Source of the DNA: Gudongella sp034006985
GTDB taxonomy: Bacteria > Bacillota > Clostridia > Tissierellales > Tissierellaceae
Direction: 5' to 3'
NCBI GenBank assembly: GCA_034006985.1
Contig: JAVERT010000003.1
Span: forward strand, 62,001-126,000
DNA length: 64,000 bases
Part shown: positions 27,354 through 36,726 of the stretch, one piece after another
Layout of the letters: every line of letters starts with the position of its first letter
Numbering within the stretch: position 1 is the stretch's first letter
Position numbers and translations under genes: made by a program
Notes under the pieces: model-generated
The model's input: the letters and a program-made list of their open reading frames with translations, nothing else
Told to the model about the DNA's origin: nothing
Databases searched by the model: none

Positions 27354-28355
27354 CTATAAGCCTAAATTTGGCATTACCTTCATATCTAGTGGTGATGTTT
27401 TCATACCTACAAAATTATAATATCCTGCTGAACCTATCATAGCCGCATTATCTGTACAAAGTACTATTGGTGGATAGTAAATCTTAATATTATCTGTTTC
27501 CCCTCGACTTTGAAACATTTCTCTAAGTCCTTTATTAGCTGCAACTCCACCTGCTATAACTAATTTATCCCGACCAGTTTGTTTTATCAATCTAAAAGAT
27601 TTTTCTAACATAACATCAAGTACAGCTTGTTGAAAACTAGCAGCAACATCCTCTATTACTGGTTTTTCATTCTTTTGAGCTAAGCTATTCAAGTAATTCA
27701 AAACAGCGGTCTTAAGTCCACTAAAACTAAAATCATAACTATTATTCTCAAGAAAAATCCTTGGAAAATCAATTGCAGCAGGATTTCCTTTTAAAGCTAA
27801 CTCATCTATAAAAGGTCCACCAGGATATGGCAGCCCTAATGCTCTCGCTACTTTATCAAATGCTTCCCCAGCTGCATCATCTCTAGTTCTTCCATAAAGC
27901 TTAAATTCATTGTAATCAAGCACATCAATTAAATAACTGTGACCTCCTGAGACGACAAGACAGATAAATGGTGGTGCCAAATCTGGATGAGCAATATAAT
28001 TTGCAGAAATATGTCCCTCTATATGATTTACTCCAACTATTGGAATTCTTAAGGCATAAGCAAGTGCCTTCGCGCTTGACAATCCAACTAAAAGAGCGCC
28101 CACAAGCCCTGGCCCCTGGGTAACACTAATAAAATCTATATCTTCAAAACCAACATCAGCAGTATTTAAAGATTCTTCTATTATTGCATCAATATTTTCG
28201 ACATGCTTTCTAGATGCTATTTCTGGCACTACGCCTCCATATTCTCTGTGTATTTCTATCTGAGAGGATATTATGTTTGATAAAATTTCTCTGCCATCTT
28301 TAATTACAGCAACAGATGTTTCATCACAAGATGTTTCTATAGCAAGTGTTATCAT
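27354..28355 (-). CDS. tsaD: tRNA N6-adenosine threonylcarbamoyltransferase
   Basis: TsaD transfers threonylcarbamoyl to A37 of ANN-decoding tRNAs. The 333-residue ASKHA protein shows ETSCDETSVAVI at the N-terminus, the metal-binding HIEGH motif (about residues 111-115) and VSGGHSYLI. It is the last gene of the run tsaE-tsaB-rimI-tsaD, all partners of the t6A pathway plus an N-acetyltransferase, a classic arrangement in Firmicutes. Confidence 0.97.
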   Translation of the reverse strand: MITLAIETSCDETSVAVIKDGREILSNIISSQIEIHREYGGVVPEIASRKHVENIDAIIEESLNTADVGFEDIDFISVTQGPGLVGALLVGLSSAKALAYALRIPIVGVNHIEGHISANYIAHPDLAPPFICLVVSGGHSYLIDVLDYNEFKLYGRTRDDAAGEAFDKVARALGLPYPGGPFIDELALKGNPAAIDFPRIFLENNSYDFSFSGLKTAVLNYLNSLAQKNEKPVIEDVAASFQQAVLDVMLEKSFRLIKQTGRDKLVIAGGVAANKGLREMFQSRGETDNIKIYYPPIVLCTDNAAMIGSAGYYNFVGMKTSPLDMKVMPNLGL

Positions 28356-28359
28356 TTTC

Positions 28360-28812
28360 TTACCTCGATTCTTTATTTCTCCACATTATAATTGCATCTT
28401 CATTATTATCTGTATAATATCTGGGTCTGACCCCTTCTACTTTAAAATCATACTTTTTATATAAGTTTTGAGCCACTATATTAGACGACCTTACTTCAAG
28501 CGTTATATAAGGAATATCGTTCGTATCGCAATAATCAACTATTCCCATTAGAATAGCATCACCTATTCCCTTTCCTCTGAATTTATCTTTAACTGCAATA
28601 TTAGTAATATGGGCTTCATCTAAAATTTTCCAAAACCCACCATAACCCGCAACTTTTTCTTCAACCTCTGCAACTAAGTAAATTGCAAGTTCGTTTTTAC
28701 TTACTTCTTTTTCAAGCGCTTCCTTTGACCAAGGTATTGAAAATGATTCATTTTCAATATTTATAACCTGATCTATGTCTTCAAGTATCATCTCTCTTAA
28801 AACTATTCTCAT
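28360..28812 (-). CDS. rimI: Ribosomal protein N-alanine acetyltransferase (GNAT, RimI)
   Basis: The 150-residue GNAT protein has the acetyl-CoA loop VKDKFRGKGIGDAILM (about residues 73-88) and the EVRSSNIVAQNLYKKYDF motif typical of RimI, which acetylates the N-terminus of ribosomal protein S18. The start overlaps tsaB by four bases and the stop lies four bases before tsaD, so all are co-translated. Confidence 0.9.
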   Translation of the reverse strand: MRIVLREMILEDIDQVINIENESFSIPWSKEALEKEVSKNELAIYLVAEVEEKVAGYGGFWKILDEAHITNIAVKDKFRGKGIGDAILMGIVDYCDTNDIPYITLEVRSSNIVAQNLYKKYDFKVEGVRPRYYTDNNEDAIIMWRNKESR

Positions 28813-29513
28813 ATGGAGCCATCCTTATGCTTTTTCATTCTTTGAGCCTGTGAATCTCTTAAATATTCTGGATTTAAGGTATAAATATTGTCCACATCTT
28901 CTTTTTTAAGTCTTTCTCTGCCCAAAATACAAACACTACTAGCCCTACTTAAATTTAAGTGTCCTGGCATAAATTTAACTTTATCACCTAGCTTTTCTAT
29001 AAAAATACTCTTATATTTAGTTGCCCCATCTCCCAGTAAATATATAGGCTCCTGATTTTTTTCTAATATTTTAACTAACTCAGAAACTTCAATCGCATCA
29101 GGTTTAAGAATAGTTTTTATATCTTTTTCGCTTAAATCATAAATTGCAGTAAATACTCTGTCTCTTCTAGCATCCATCATAGGAACTACTACCCCCTGCC
29201 CTACTACATTTAATGCTAAAGCTTCCAGTGAAGAAACGGCCAATATGGGTTTATTAGTAACATGTGAAAAAGCCTTCGCAGTTGCTAAACCTATCCTAAG
29301 ACCTGTAAATGAACCTGGGCCAATTGAAACTGCGAACCCATCCATGTCTTCAACCTTTAGGTTTAAATTGTCTAAAAGAGATTTTATCATAGGCACAAGC
29401 GCTTCTGAATGGCTCATATCTAATGATAATGAAAATTCCCCAATTAAGCTATCCTCATCCATTACTGCACAGGTTGTCATTAATGTTGAAGTATCTAATC
29501 CTAAAATTTTCAT
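28809..29513 (-). CDS. tsaB: tRNA threonylcarbamoyladenosine biosynthesis protein TsaB
   Basis: A 234-residue ASKHA-like scaffold that dimerises with TsaD. It begins KILGLDTSTLMTTCAV and has SIGPGSFTGLRIGLATAKAF (about residues 64-83), the family signature. MMDARRDRVFTAIYD is also typical. It directly follows tsaE and overlaps rimI. Confidence 0.95.
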   Translation of the reverse strand: MKILGLDTSTLMTTCAVMDEDSLIGEFSLSLDMSHSEALVPMIKSLLDNLNLKVEDMDGFAVSIGPGSFTGLRIGLATAKAFSHVTNKPILAVSSLEALALNVVGQGVVVPMMDARRDRVFTAIYDLSEKDIKTILKPDAIEVSELVKILEKNQEPIYLLGDGATKYKSIFIEKLGDKVKFMPGHLNLSRASSVCILGRERLKKEDVDNIYTLNPEYLRDSQAQRMKKHKDGSI

Positions 29514-29966
29514 TTAACTCAGCTCCTCTAATAAAGTCTTGTATCGCTCCCCAAAAGCCTTAAGTTCTATAAGTCTTTCATCATCTGATTTTGTTCTATT
29601 CATCCAAATCTCAAGCCTTTTTTCTGGAAGATATTCAGAAATTTTTTCTGCCCATTCAATTAAGCATACCCCATTACCATAAAAATAGTCTTCATATCCT
29701 AAGTCCTCCAACTCTTCATAGCTATTTAATCTATAAGCATCAAAGTGATAGAGTGGAAGCCTTCCCTCGTATTCATTGATTAGGGTAAATGTTGGACTTG
29801 TTATATACTCTAAAATCCCTAAGCCCACTCCAATTGACTTACTTAAAGTGGTTTTCCCTGCACCTAAATCTCCATTTAAACAGATTATATCTCCTGGTTC
29901 TAAAAGAACTCCAAGCTTTTCTCCAAATTCAATTGTATCTAAAATACTATTTAAGTTTATCTTCAT
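29514..29966 (-). CDS. tsaE: tRNA threonylcarbamoyladenosine biosynthesis ATPase TsaE
   Basis: The 150-residue P-loop ATPase has Walker A GDLGAGKTTLSKSIG (about residues 34-48), the TSPTFTLINEY switch region and HFDAYRLNSYEEL. It binds the TsaBD complex and drives its turnover. First gene of the operon; the stop is directly followed by the tsaB start. Confidence 0.95.
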   Translation of the reverse strand: MKINLNSILDTIEFGEKLGVLLEPGDIICLNGDLGAGKTTLSKSIGVGLGILEYITSPTFTLINEYEGRLPLYHFDAYRLNSYEELEDLGYEDYFYGNGVCLIEWAEKISEYLPEKRLEIWMNRTKSDDERLIELKAFGERYKTLLEELS

Positions 29967-30047
29967 GTAAATACCTTTCTTATCTCATTATTAATTAAAT
30001 GTCAACATGTAATTATAACAAAAAAGAGAGATGGAAGCAAACAATTC

Positions 30048-30067
30048 ACAATTCACAGAGCACAATT
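30048..30067. repeat. 20-base intergenic repeat, copy 1
   Basis: The sequence ACAATTCACAGAGCACAATT here is identical to 43575-43594. It sits in a 261-base gene-free stretch (29967-30227) between tsaE and ribU. The only other thing seen there is the ribU terminator. Confidence 0.6.
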
Positions 30068-30195
30068 GGAAAGATTTTAAATTCAGAGTTGAATATTGAA
30101 AAAAGAAAGTTGGAAAGTCGGTTAGTAGTGGCTATAAATCTCTCTAAGGCAGGAATTGAAAGCATTTTCTGGTTTTCACGTCAGCAAATAAAAAA

Positions 30196-30220
30196 GAACG
30201 GATAACAAATCATCCGCCCT
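30196..30220 (-). terminator. Probable terminator of ribU
   Basis: On the minus strand a short CGGAT/ATCCG stem follows the stop codon of ribU and leads into TTCTTTTTT. The stem is only about five base pairs, so it is weaker than other terminators here. Confidence 0.45.
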
Positions 30221-30227
30221 TCTCACT

Positions 30228-30836
30228 TTATTTATGCAAAATAGGTGATACTTTCTTGTAGATTAGTATTGTTATAGCTGTAAGAATTGTACCTTTTAAT
30301 AGGTTAAATGGTACGATTGCATATATTATCATCGTCTTCATATCTACAATATTTTTATTTATTGATGTACCCATTTCAACCAAAGTGTCTATTGGTAATC
30401 CAAATAATTTTGCATAAAATGGAAACATTACGTAATAATTTGCAAGCGATATTACAATTGTCATAACAATAGTTCCTGCTACTAATCCAACTATTGCGCG
30501 CGCAAATGTTCTTTTTTTAAAATAAATAAATCCCGCAGTGTATGCAAATGCACTTCCTACAATAAAATTTGCAAGTTCTCCAATTCCAGCTGTAGTCGTA
30601 CCTTCAATAACAACATTCAATACGTTCTTTAATAACTGAATAATAACACCTGCCATTGGTCCCATAGCAAATGCTCCTAAAAGTGCTGGTAAATCAGAAA
30701 TGTCCAGCTTAATGAACGGTGGTGCTAAAAAAATAAGTGGCAATTCGAAAAACATCAATACAAATGCTATTACTCCCAACACTGATATTTTTGTCATTGT
30801 CTTTGTACTCCATAATTCTTTACTTAGTGTGTACAT
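30228..30836 (-). CDS. ribU: Riboflavin ECF transporter substrate-binding protein
   Basis: The 202-residue membrane protein has about six hydrophobic segments and the RibU-typical ISVLGVIAFVLMFFELPLIF N-terminal region, plus FIKLDISDLPALLGAFAMGP. RibU binds riboflavin outside the cell and works with the shared energising EcfAA'T module, which is not encoded in the window. An FMN riboswitch with its terminator precedes the gene, which both confirms the function and indicates repression when FMN is plentiful. Ribosome binding site GGAGGG. Confidence 0.95.
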   Translation of the reverse strand: MYTLSKELWSTKTMTKISVLGVIAFVLMFFELPLIFLAPPFIKLDISDLPALLGAFAMGPMAGVIIQLLKNVLNVVIEGTTTAGIGELANFIVGSAFAYTAGFIYFKKRTFARAIVGLVAGTIVMTIVISLANYYVMFPFYAKLFGLPIDTLVEMGTSINKNIVDMKTMIIYAIVPFNLLKGTILTAITILIYKKVSPILHK

Positions 30837-30877
30837 TTTATCCCTCCATAATTTTTATTATTCCGGGAATAAATAAA

Positions 30878-30899
30878 GCCCCGAAACTTTCTTCGGGGC
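30878..30899 (-). terminator. Riboswitch-controlled terminator of ribU
   Basis: GCCCCGAAGAAAGTTTCGGGGC followed by TTTATTT sits between FMN aptamer and ribU; it is the expression platform for transcription attenuation. Confidence 0.85.
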
Positions 30900-30919
30900 A
30901 ATTTAACACAGATTATACC

Positions 30920-31026
30920 ATCTTCTTCCATCCAGACTTTAACTGTCGGCTCTGGGATCTAACCAGATCAGCCTTTCGGCTCGCGGGCTTTACCGCCGGT
31001 GAGGAATCGCACCTCGCCCTGAAGAT
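30920..31026 (-). promoter_or_regulatory. FMN riboswitch (RFN element)
   Basis: The minus strand carries the conserved RFN sequence blocks: AGGGCGAGGTGCGATTCC, CACCGGCGGTAAAGCCC, GCGAGCC and CCGACAGTTAAAGTCTGGAT, closed by a P1 stem ATCTTC/GAAGAT. It precedes ribU by about 85 bases. Confidence 0.97.
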
Positions 31027-31102
31027 ATATCTACTATTATAGTATATAACTTTTATTATCTTGTCAAGCTCTTTGAATAATAAATAGGCAAAATCCCTAT
31101 GA

Positions 31103-33304
31103 CTATAATCCATCATACTCTATCCTTATTAATTTTATTGCATCTTCAGGAGGAAGCGGCTTTGCAAAATAATATCCCTGAAAATAATCACTTTCTGTAC
31201 TTAAAAGTTTCTTTAGTTCCGTAATAGTTTCTACCCCTTCTATAACTACTTCTAGGTCTAGGGTATGACAAAGCTCGATTAAAACTTTCATAACTTCAAT
31301 ATTCCCTGATAATAAGAATCTATCTTTTATACTCTTATCTAATTTAACTTTATCTACTGGTATATATGTTAAATAGCTAAGTGAAGAATATCCTGTCCCA
31401 AAATCATCAAGAGATATTTTACAACCAATTTTCCTTAGCTTATTTAATGATTCTATACTCTCTTCAATATTTCTTAACAACAAATTCTCGGTTATTTCTA
31501 TAACTATTAAAGAGGCAGCTATATCATTATATCTAAGACTAGCCAGTAAATAGTTTTCAAGTTCTCCATCATAAATTTGTGCGGGAGATATATTAATTGC
31601 AACTGGTTTAAGCAAATAGCCTTCTTTTCTCCACTTATTAAGTTGTCTTAAAGTTTCATCAATTACCCATTTCCCAATTTCGATAATTAAACCAGTTTCT
31701 TCAGCTATTGGTATAAATACTGCAGGTGAAATATCTGAGTGTTTCATCCTAATTAAAGCTTCAAATGATTCTATTTGAGCAGTATTTTTGTCGATAATTG
31801 GTTGGTATAAAAGCATAAACCCTGAATGCTTTAAAGAGTACCTAATTTGATTTTCAATTTCTACTTTATTGATTAAATTTTCCAATAATGCATGTTCAAA
31901 AAAACAAAATTGATCTTTTCCTTTTCTTTTTGCTTCATACATTGCTAAGTCCGCTTTCATTATAAGATCTTCAACAATATCTCCATCTATTGGAAATCTA
32001 GAAATCCCTACGCTAATAGTTACTCTATTATTTATTTGTCCCTCTGAAGAATTCTTTGCTAGCTCCTTATAAAAGTAATTCATACGCCCAGTAATTTCTG
32101 CTGAATCCTTTAAATTTGGTATTATAACTATAAATTCATCTCCGCCTATTCTATAATTGTTTTCAAATCGACTTGTAACATCTTTTATTAAATTTGCAAT
32201 CTCTCTTAAGATATTGTCCCCATAGGTATGACCTCTTGTATCATTAATTCTTTTAAAATTATCCACATCACATAAGAAAATTGTGAAATCCATTCCTTCT
32301 TCAATTTTCTTTTCTAAATCTTCAATACACTTTCTACGATTATAAAATCCTGTCAAAGGATCATGAATTGCTAAATGTTGGTTTTTTTGTTTTTGATCGA
32401 GTACCTCTTGGTATTTTATAATTAATTCATCTTCACTTGTTTTTAGAAGCAAATTTTTAGATACTAAGCTTTCTTCTGATGCCAATAATTTATAAAAGAA
32501 ATAACTCGTAGCTATCGAAATAAAAAAGCCAATTAGTATGATAAGCAAAAAAAATGTTGAATAGCCTTGCCAGCCTGATTTTGGAGCAACTTCAAGCTTT
32601 AAGTCTATATCATAAAAATTGATTCCTCTAGCTATTTGCTCAAATATTTCACTATCTGTATTCTCCCATACTGTCAAATATTCATTCTTTAGAGTATTAT
32701 AAGTTGTCAATTTAACAAAGTAATCTTCTGAAAGCTCCACAAGTCCAGTTAATTCCATTGTTTTGTCGAAATCAAATACAATCGCTAGCTGACCATAATA
32801 ATCTCCATCTATTGCAATAGGTATTCTTATTATAAGACCAGTACCTCCTTGAACTAAATCCACAGGTGCAGCTAAAATATTTTTATCATTTTTCATTCCA
32901 AATAATATCCATTCACTTTGTTCTTCTATATTTGCTAAATCAATTCCTATAGCTTGTTTATTCTCTTCGTATGGGTAAATATGAGTAATTGTAGAATCAG
33001 TTATAAAAGTTAAACTCTTAACTAAACCATCTTTTGATTCATAGATGTTCTTGGCAAATAATTCAAAAGTATCTTGTTTAAAATCAGTAGATATCTCAAT
33101 ATATGGTTTTATTCCTTTTCCACTGATAATTCTAGCTCCAATGATATTTTCAAGCTTTGTTTGCGTTATCATCATTTCATCTTTGATTTTTTGTTTTTGT
33201 ATCTCTATATTTGTATTATATTCAATATAAGCAGCAAATAAAAATGCTAAATAAATCAAAATAAAAATAATACCAGCTTTTATAAGCTTTTTAAATTTCT
33301 TCAA
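31103..33304 (-). CDS. Membrane GGDEF-EAL protein (cyclic di-GMP turnover)
   Basis: The product has an N-terminal membrane helix, an extracytoplasmic sensor of about 220 residues, a second helix (about 255-275), a short coil, then GGDEF and EAL domains. The GGDEF site is intact (YRIGGDEFIVI), but the RxxD inhibitory site is missing in front of it. The EAL domain keeps ESFEALIR, the DDFGTGYSSL loop and IEGVE, so both synthesis and breakdown of c-di-GMP are possible. I prefer the TTG at 33304 as start because GGGGGTGAGAG lies before it; an ATG at 33334 lacks a ribosome binding site. The external signal is unknown. Confidence 0.88.
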   Translation of the reverse strand: MKKFKKLIKAGIIFILIYLAFLFAAYIEYNTNIEIQKQKIKDEMMITQTKLENIIGARIISGKGIKPYIEISTDFKQDTFELFAKNIYESKDGLVKSLTFITDSTITHIYPYEENKQAIGIDLANIEEQSEWILFGMKNDKNILAAPVDLVQGGTGLIIRIPIAIDGDYYGQLAIVFDFDKTMELTGLVELSEDYFVKLTTYNTLKNEYLTVWENTDSEIFEQIARGINFYDIDLKLEVAPKSGWQGYSTFFLLIILIGFFISIATSYFFYKLLASEESLVSKNLLLKTSEDELIIKYQEVLDQKQKNQHLAIHDPLTGFYNRRKCIEDLEKKIEEGMDFTIFLCDVDNFKRINDTRGHTYGDNILREIANLIKDVTSRFENNYRIGGDEFIVIIPNLKDSAEITGRMNYFYKELAKNSSEGQINNRVTISVGISRFPIDGDIVEDLIMKADLAMYEAKRKGKDQFCFFEHALLENLINKVEIENQIRYSLKHSGFMLLYQPIIDKNTAQIESFEALIRMKHSDISPAVFIPIAEETGLIIEIGKWVIDETLRQLNKWRKEGYLLKPVAINISPAQIYDGELENYLLASLRYNDIAASLIVIEITENLLLRNIEESIESLNKLRKIGCKISLDDFGTGYSSLSYLTYIPVDKVKLDKSIKDRFLLSGNIEVMKVLIELCHTLDLEVVIEGVETITELKKLLSTESDYFQGYYFAKPLPPEDAIKLIRIEYDGL

Positions 33305-33393
33305 TTCTCTCACCCCCACATATCCGACTTTCATGCTCGATGTTTGATAGGATTATATCATAGATAAGCTATATATTTCATTGTTATTTAAAA

Positions 33394-33444
33394 GCACCAG
33401 AAACTGTTTTTTTATATTATATATAAAAAAATAGTTTCTGGTGC
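33394..33444 (-). terminator. Long terminator hairpin after the AcoX-type gene
   Basis: GCACCAGAAACT and AGTTTCTGGTGC enclose complementary T- and A-runs, so nearly the entire 51 bases pair. It follows the stop at 33454 on the minus strand. Confidence 0.7.
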
Positions 33445-33453
33445 CAATTTTCT

Positions 33454-34566
33454 TTACAATCCTCTAACGGGTTGTAAACTATCCGTATAATAATCTACTA
33501 CAACATTTATATAGCCTGTCATTTCCTTATTCATATGTTCATCACCTAAATCAACTAGAAGTGGATTATCTCCAAGTGAAAATAATTTACTTCTTGGGGC
33601 GACAACTATTATATTTTTTTTACCAACTTTTTTTACTACTTCCGCACTTATCTGTTGGTTTCCCCTTCCAAATATATAACCCTGTCCTCCTATAACTGTT
33701 ACAATTATTTTAGCTTTATCGTCTCCAATAATTTCTAATATACTTTTTTCATTTACATCTGAAGCAATCAATTCTTTGTTTTTTACTATATCTATTCCAA
33801 GTAAAGTGTTTTTTAAACCCAATTCATCCATAATCGGTCTAATTGTTGTCCCAGAGCCTACTATATAAAATATATCATCTTCCATTTCTTCAATAACCTT
33901 TTCTGCTATTCCTGCTATAGTTTCTGATTCATCTGCATGACCTGCTGACTTTTGGACTTGAGTTAAATTAGGCATATCTGGAATATTCATATAACCATAT
34001 AGCTTTGCAGATAAAACTCCATCTCTAAAAGAATCCTCATCTATATCCATTACCTCCGCTGGTTTAATACTTGTTCCCTCATTAGTTATATAATTAAATG
34101 CTATCTCTCCAGCTGCAGCTGGATGACTTGCAAAAACACCTGAGTGAATTTTTACTCCCGCAGGTATACCTATAACTGGTTTTTTCTCACCAACAGCATT
34201 GTGTATATTTCTAGCTGTTCCATCTCCTCCAGCAAATATTATAATATCTACACCCTCATCAATCATCATCTTTGCAGCTTTTTCAGTGTCTTCAGATGTA
34301 GTTACATCACTTAAGTGATTTAGTACATTTGGTTTGAATCCAAGGTCAAGTAATTCATTCTCTCCCATGTTTCCTGGAAAAGTAAATACTTCCAAACTTT
34401 CTTTTATTGGTAGCAATTTTTCAAGTGCTTTTTTAGCTTTAAATGGAGATTCTGGAACCGCACCCATATCTCGCGCTCTTTTAAGGACATCGGGTCCATC
34501 TGTTCCCTTTAATCCAACTTTACCACCCATTCCTGCTATTGGGTTTATGATAACGCCAAGCTTCAT
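33454..34566 (-). CDS. ATP-NAD/AcoX kinase family protein
   Basis: A 370-residue protein with the NAD-kinase-like core: KLGVIINPIAGMGGKVGLKG at the start, and FAGGDGTARNIHNAVGE (about residues 110-126), the GGDGT motif for ATP. It belongs to the COG3199 group whose members accompany acetoin catabolism in some genomes, but no acetoin genes are here and the substrate is not known. It ends a run with tex (13-base gap) and may share its transcript. Confidence 0.8.
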   Translation of the reverse strand: MKLGVIINPIAGMGGKVGLKGTDGPDVLKRARDMGAVPESPFKAKKALEKLLPIKESLEVFTFPGNMGENELLDLGFKPNVLNHLSDVTTSEDTEKAAKMMIDEGVDIIIFAGGDGTARNIHNAVGEKKPVIGIPAGVKIHSGVFASHPAAAGEIAFNYITNEGTSIKPAEVMDIDEDSFRDGVLSAKLYGYMNIPDMPNLTQVQKSAGHADESETIAGIAEKVIEEMEDDIFYIVGSGTTIRPIMDELGLKNTLLGIDIVKNKELIASDVNEKSILEIIGDDKAKIIVTVIGGQGYIFGRGNQQISAEVVKKVGKKNIIVVAPRSKLFSLGDNPLLVDLGDEHMNKEMTGYINVVVDYYTDSLQPVRGL

Positions 34567-34579
34567 TTTTATGCCTCCC

Positions 34580-36685
34580 TTAATTTTGTATATTTTTCAT
34601 ACTTAAAGATATTCTGTTTTTAGCTATATCAATAGATAAAACCCTGACCTTTACTATATCTCCAACTTTTACTACATCATTTGGATGTTTTACAAATTTA
34701 TCTGCTAACTCTGATATATGAACAAGTCCATCTTGTTTTACTCCAATATCTACAAATGCACCGAAATCTATAACATTTCTAACAGTACCATTTAAAACCA
34801 TATCCTTCTGAAGGTCTTCCATCTTCAAAATATCATCTCGCAAGATAGGTTTTGGCATTTCTTCTCTTGGATCTCGTCCAGGTTTTTCTAATTCTTTTAC
34901 TATATCTTTTAATGTTGGCAAACCAACTTCTAATTCTTTAGAAAGGAGACTTAAATCCTCATTTTTAAAGTCTATCTTCAATAAATTCTTTGCGATTTTA
35001 TATGATTCAGGATGAACCCCTGTATTATCAAGTGGATTTTTCCCATTGGATATTCTCAAAAATCCTGCGCATTGCTTATATGCTTTTGGCCCCAAACCTT
35101 TAATTTTCAAGAGTTCAGCTCTATCGTTAAACTTACCCATCTCTTCACGATATGAAACTATTCCATCAGCAACTTTTGTTGAAACTCCTGAAACATACTT
35201 TAAGAGTGATGGGCTTGCAGTGTTTAAATCTACACCAACAGTGTTTACAGAGTCCTCTACGACTGCGGAAAGTGCGCCATCTAATTTAGCTCGATTTAAA
35301 TCATGTTGATATTGGCCTACCCCTATATGTTTAGGATCAATTTTTACTAATTCTGCCAATGGATCTTGAAGTCTCCTACCTATGGATGCCGCTCCTCTAA
35401 CAGTTACATCGTGATTTGGAAAATCCTTTAATCCCACCTCAGATGCAGAATAGATTGATGCTCCAGCTTCATTTACAATTGCATAGGATACATTCTTTTC
35501 AATCTCTTTAAAGAGATCTGCAACAACTGCTACTGTTTCTCTAGAACCAGTTCCATTTCCAATAGCAATAAGTTCAACATTGTGCTTTTCAATAAGTTCT
35601 TTTAGTGTCTTTTTTGATTCTTCTATTTTATTTCGGGGTTCGGTTGGAAATATCGTAGTATTCTCAAGTAACTTTCCAGTATCGTCTAAAACGGCAACTT
35701 TACAACCCGTTCTAAAACCAGGGTCAATCGCTATAACATTTTTACCCTTTATTGGTGATTGCATAAGCAAAGGTTTAAGATTTAATGCAAATACTTTAAT
35801 AGCCTCATCTTCTGCTCTATCTTTTAAATCGTTACGAATTTCTCTTTCAATTGAAGGGTACAATAATCTTTTATACCCATCTTCTATAGCTAATTCGATA
35901 TATTCAGTACTCTTAGTAGCAGGGTTCTTTAGAAGTTTGTCTTTAATTATATCGGTATCATTCTCCATCTCTTTATAAAAACTTACCTTTATTATTTTTT
36001 CACTTTCTGCCCTATTTAAAGCAAGAACTCTATGATTAGCAATCTTGTTTAGTGGTTCTTTAAAATCGTAATACATCTCATAAACGGATTCTGCTTCTTT
36101 ATCTACAGCAGTTGTTATAAGTAGTGAATTCTTAAATATAAAGTTTTTTAGTGACCTTCTAAAATCTGGATCATCTGCTATATCCTCAGCTATAATATCC
36201 ATAGCTCCATTTAATGCTTCTTCTATAGTTGCTACTTCTTTTTCTTCGTCAATAAATTCACTTGCATAAGCAAATAATTCTTTTTCATTCATGGATTGTA
36301 ACATTAAAACCTTTGCTAGTGGTTCTAGGTTTTTTTCTTTTGCAATTGTAGCTCTTGTTCTTCTCTTTGGTCTAAAGGGTCTATAAAGGTCATCAACTCT
36401 TTGTAAGGTATCTGCTAATTGGATTTGTTTTTCTAATTCTTCAGTGAGTTTACCTTGTTCAGCTATAATCCGTATAACATCATCTTTTTTAGCTTCTAGA
36501 CTTCTTAGATAATTAAGCCTTGTATCTAAATCTCTTAGAGAAACATCTGTCATTTCTCCTGTTTGTTCTTTTCTATACCTTGCTATAAAGGGTATTGTAT
36601 TACCTTCATCAATCATTTCTACAACATTTTTTACATGTGCAGGTTTTAAATTTAGTTCCTCTGCAATTTTCTTAATTATATCCAT
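34580..36685 (-). CDS. tex: Tex family RNA-binding transcription accessory protein
   Basis: The 701-residue protein has the Tex layout: N-terminal helical region (ARYRKEQTGEMTDVSLRDL), YqgF-like RNase fold (IAIDPGFRTGCKVAVLD, about residue 325), helix-hairpin-helix repeats (LLKYVSGVSTKVADGIV and IKGLGPKAYKQCAGFLRI) and a C-terminal S1 domain (GTVRNVIDFGAFVDIGVKQD). Tex proteins bind nucleic acids and aid transcription-linked processes. Full length, standard ATG. Confidence 0.95.
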   Translation of the reverse strand: MDIIKKIAEELNLKPAHVKNVVEMIDEGNTIPFIARYRKEQTGEMTDVSLRDLDTRLNYLRSLEAKKDDVIRIIAEQGKLTEELEKQIQLADTLQRVDDLYRPFRPKRRTRATIAKEKNLEPLAKVLMLQSMNEKELFAYASEFIDEEKEVATIEEALNGAMDIIAEDIADDPDFRRSLKNFIFKNSLLITTAVDKEAESVYEMYYDFKEPLNKIANHRVLALNRAESEKIIKVSFYKEMENDTDIIKDKLLKNPATKSTEYIELAIEDGYKRLLYPSIEREIRNDLKDRAEDEAIKVFALNLKPLLMQSPIKGKNVIAIDPGFRTGCKVAVLDDTGKLLENTTIFPTEPRNKIEESKKTLKELIEKHNVELIAIGNGTGSRETVAVVADLFKEIEKNVSYAIVNEAGASIYSASEVGLKDFPNHDVTVRGAASIGRRLQDPLAELVKIDPKHIGVGQYQHDLNRAKLDGALSAVVEDSVNTVGVDLNTASPSLLKYVSGVSTKVADGIVSYREEMGKFNDRAELLKIKGLGPKAYKQCAGFLRISNGKNPLDNTGVHPESYKIAKNLLKIDFKNEDLSLLSKELEVGLPTLKDIVKELEKPGRDPREEMPKPILRDDILKMEDLQKDMVLNGTVRNVIDFGAFVDIGVKQDGLVHISELADKFVKHPNDVVKVGDIVKVRVLSIDIAKNRISLSMKNIQN

Positions 36686-36726
36686 ATTATCAACCTTTCT
36701 TACTTCACTATGTAGTTAAAGCTCTT

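Noticed and set aside
29999..30205. 68-residue plus-strand open frame between tsaE and ribU
   Set aside because: It runs through the 20-base repeat and the ribU terminator and lacks a convincing ribosome binding site.
30913..31116. 67-residue frame upstream of ribU
   Set aside because: It lies inside the FMN riboswitch aptamer, which accounts for the sequence.
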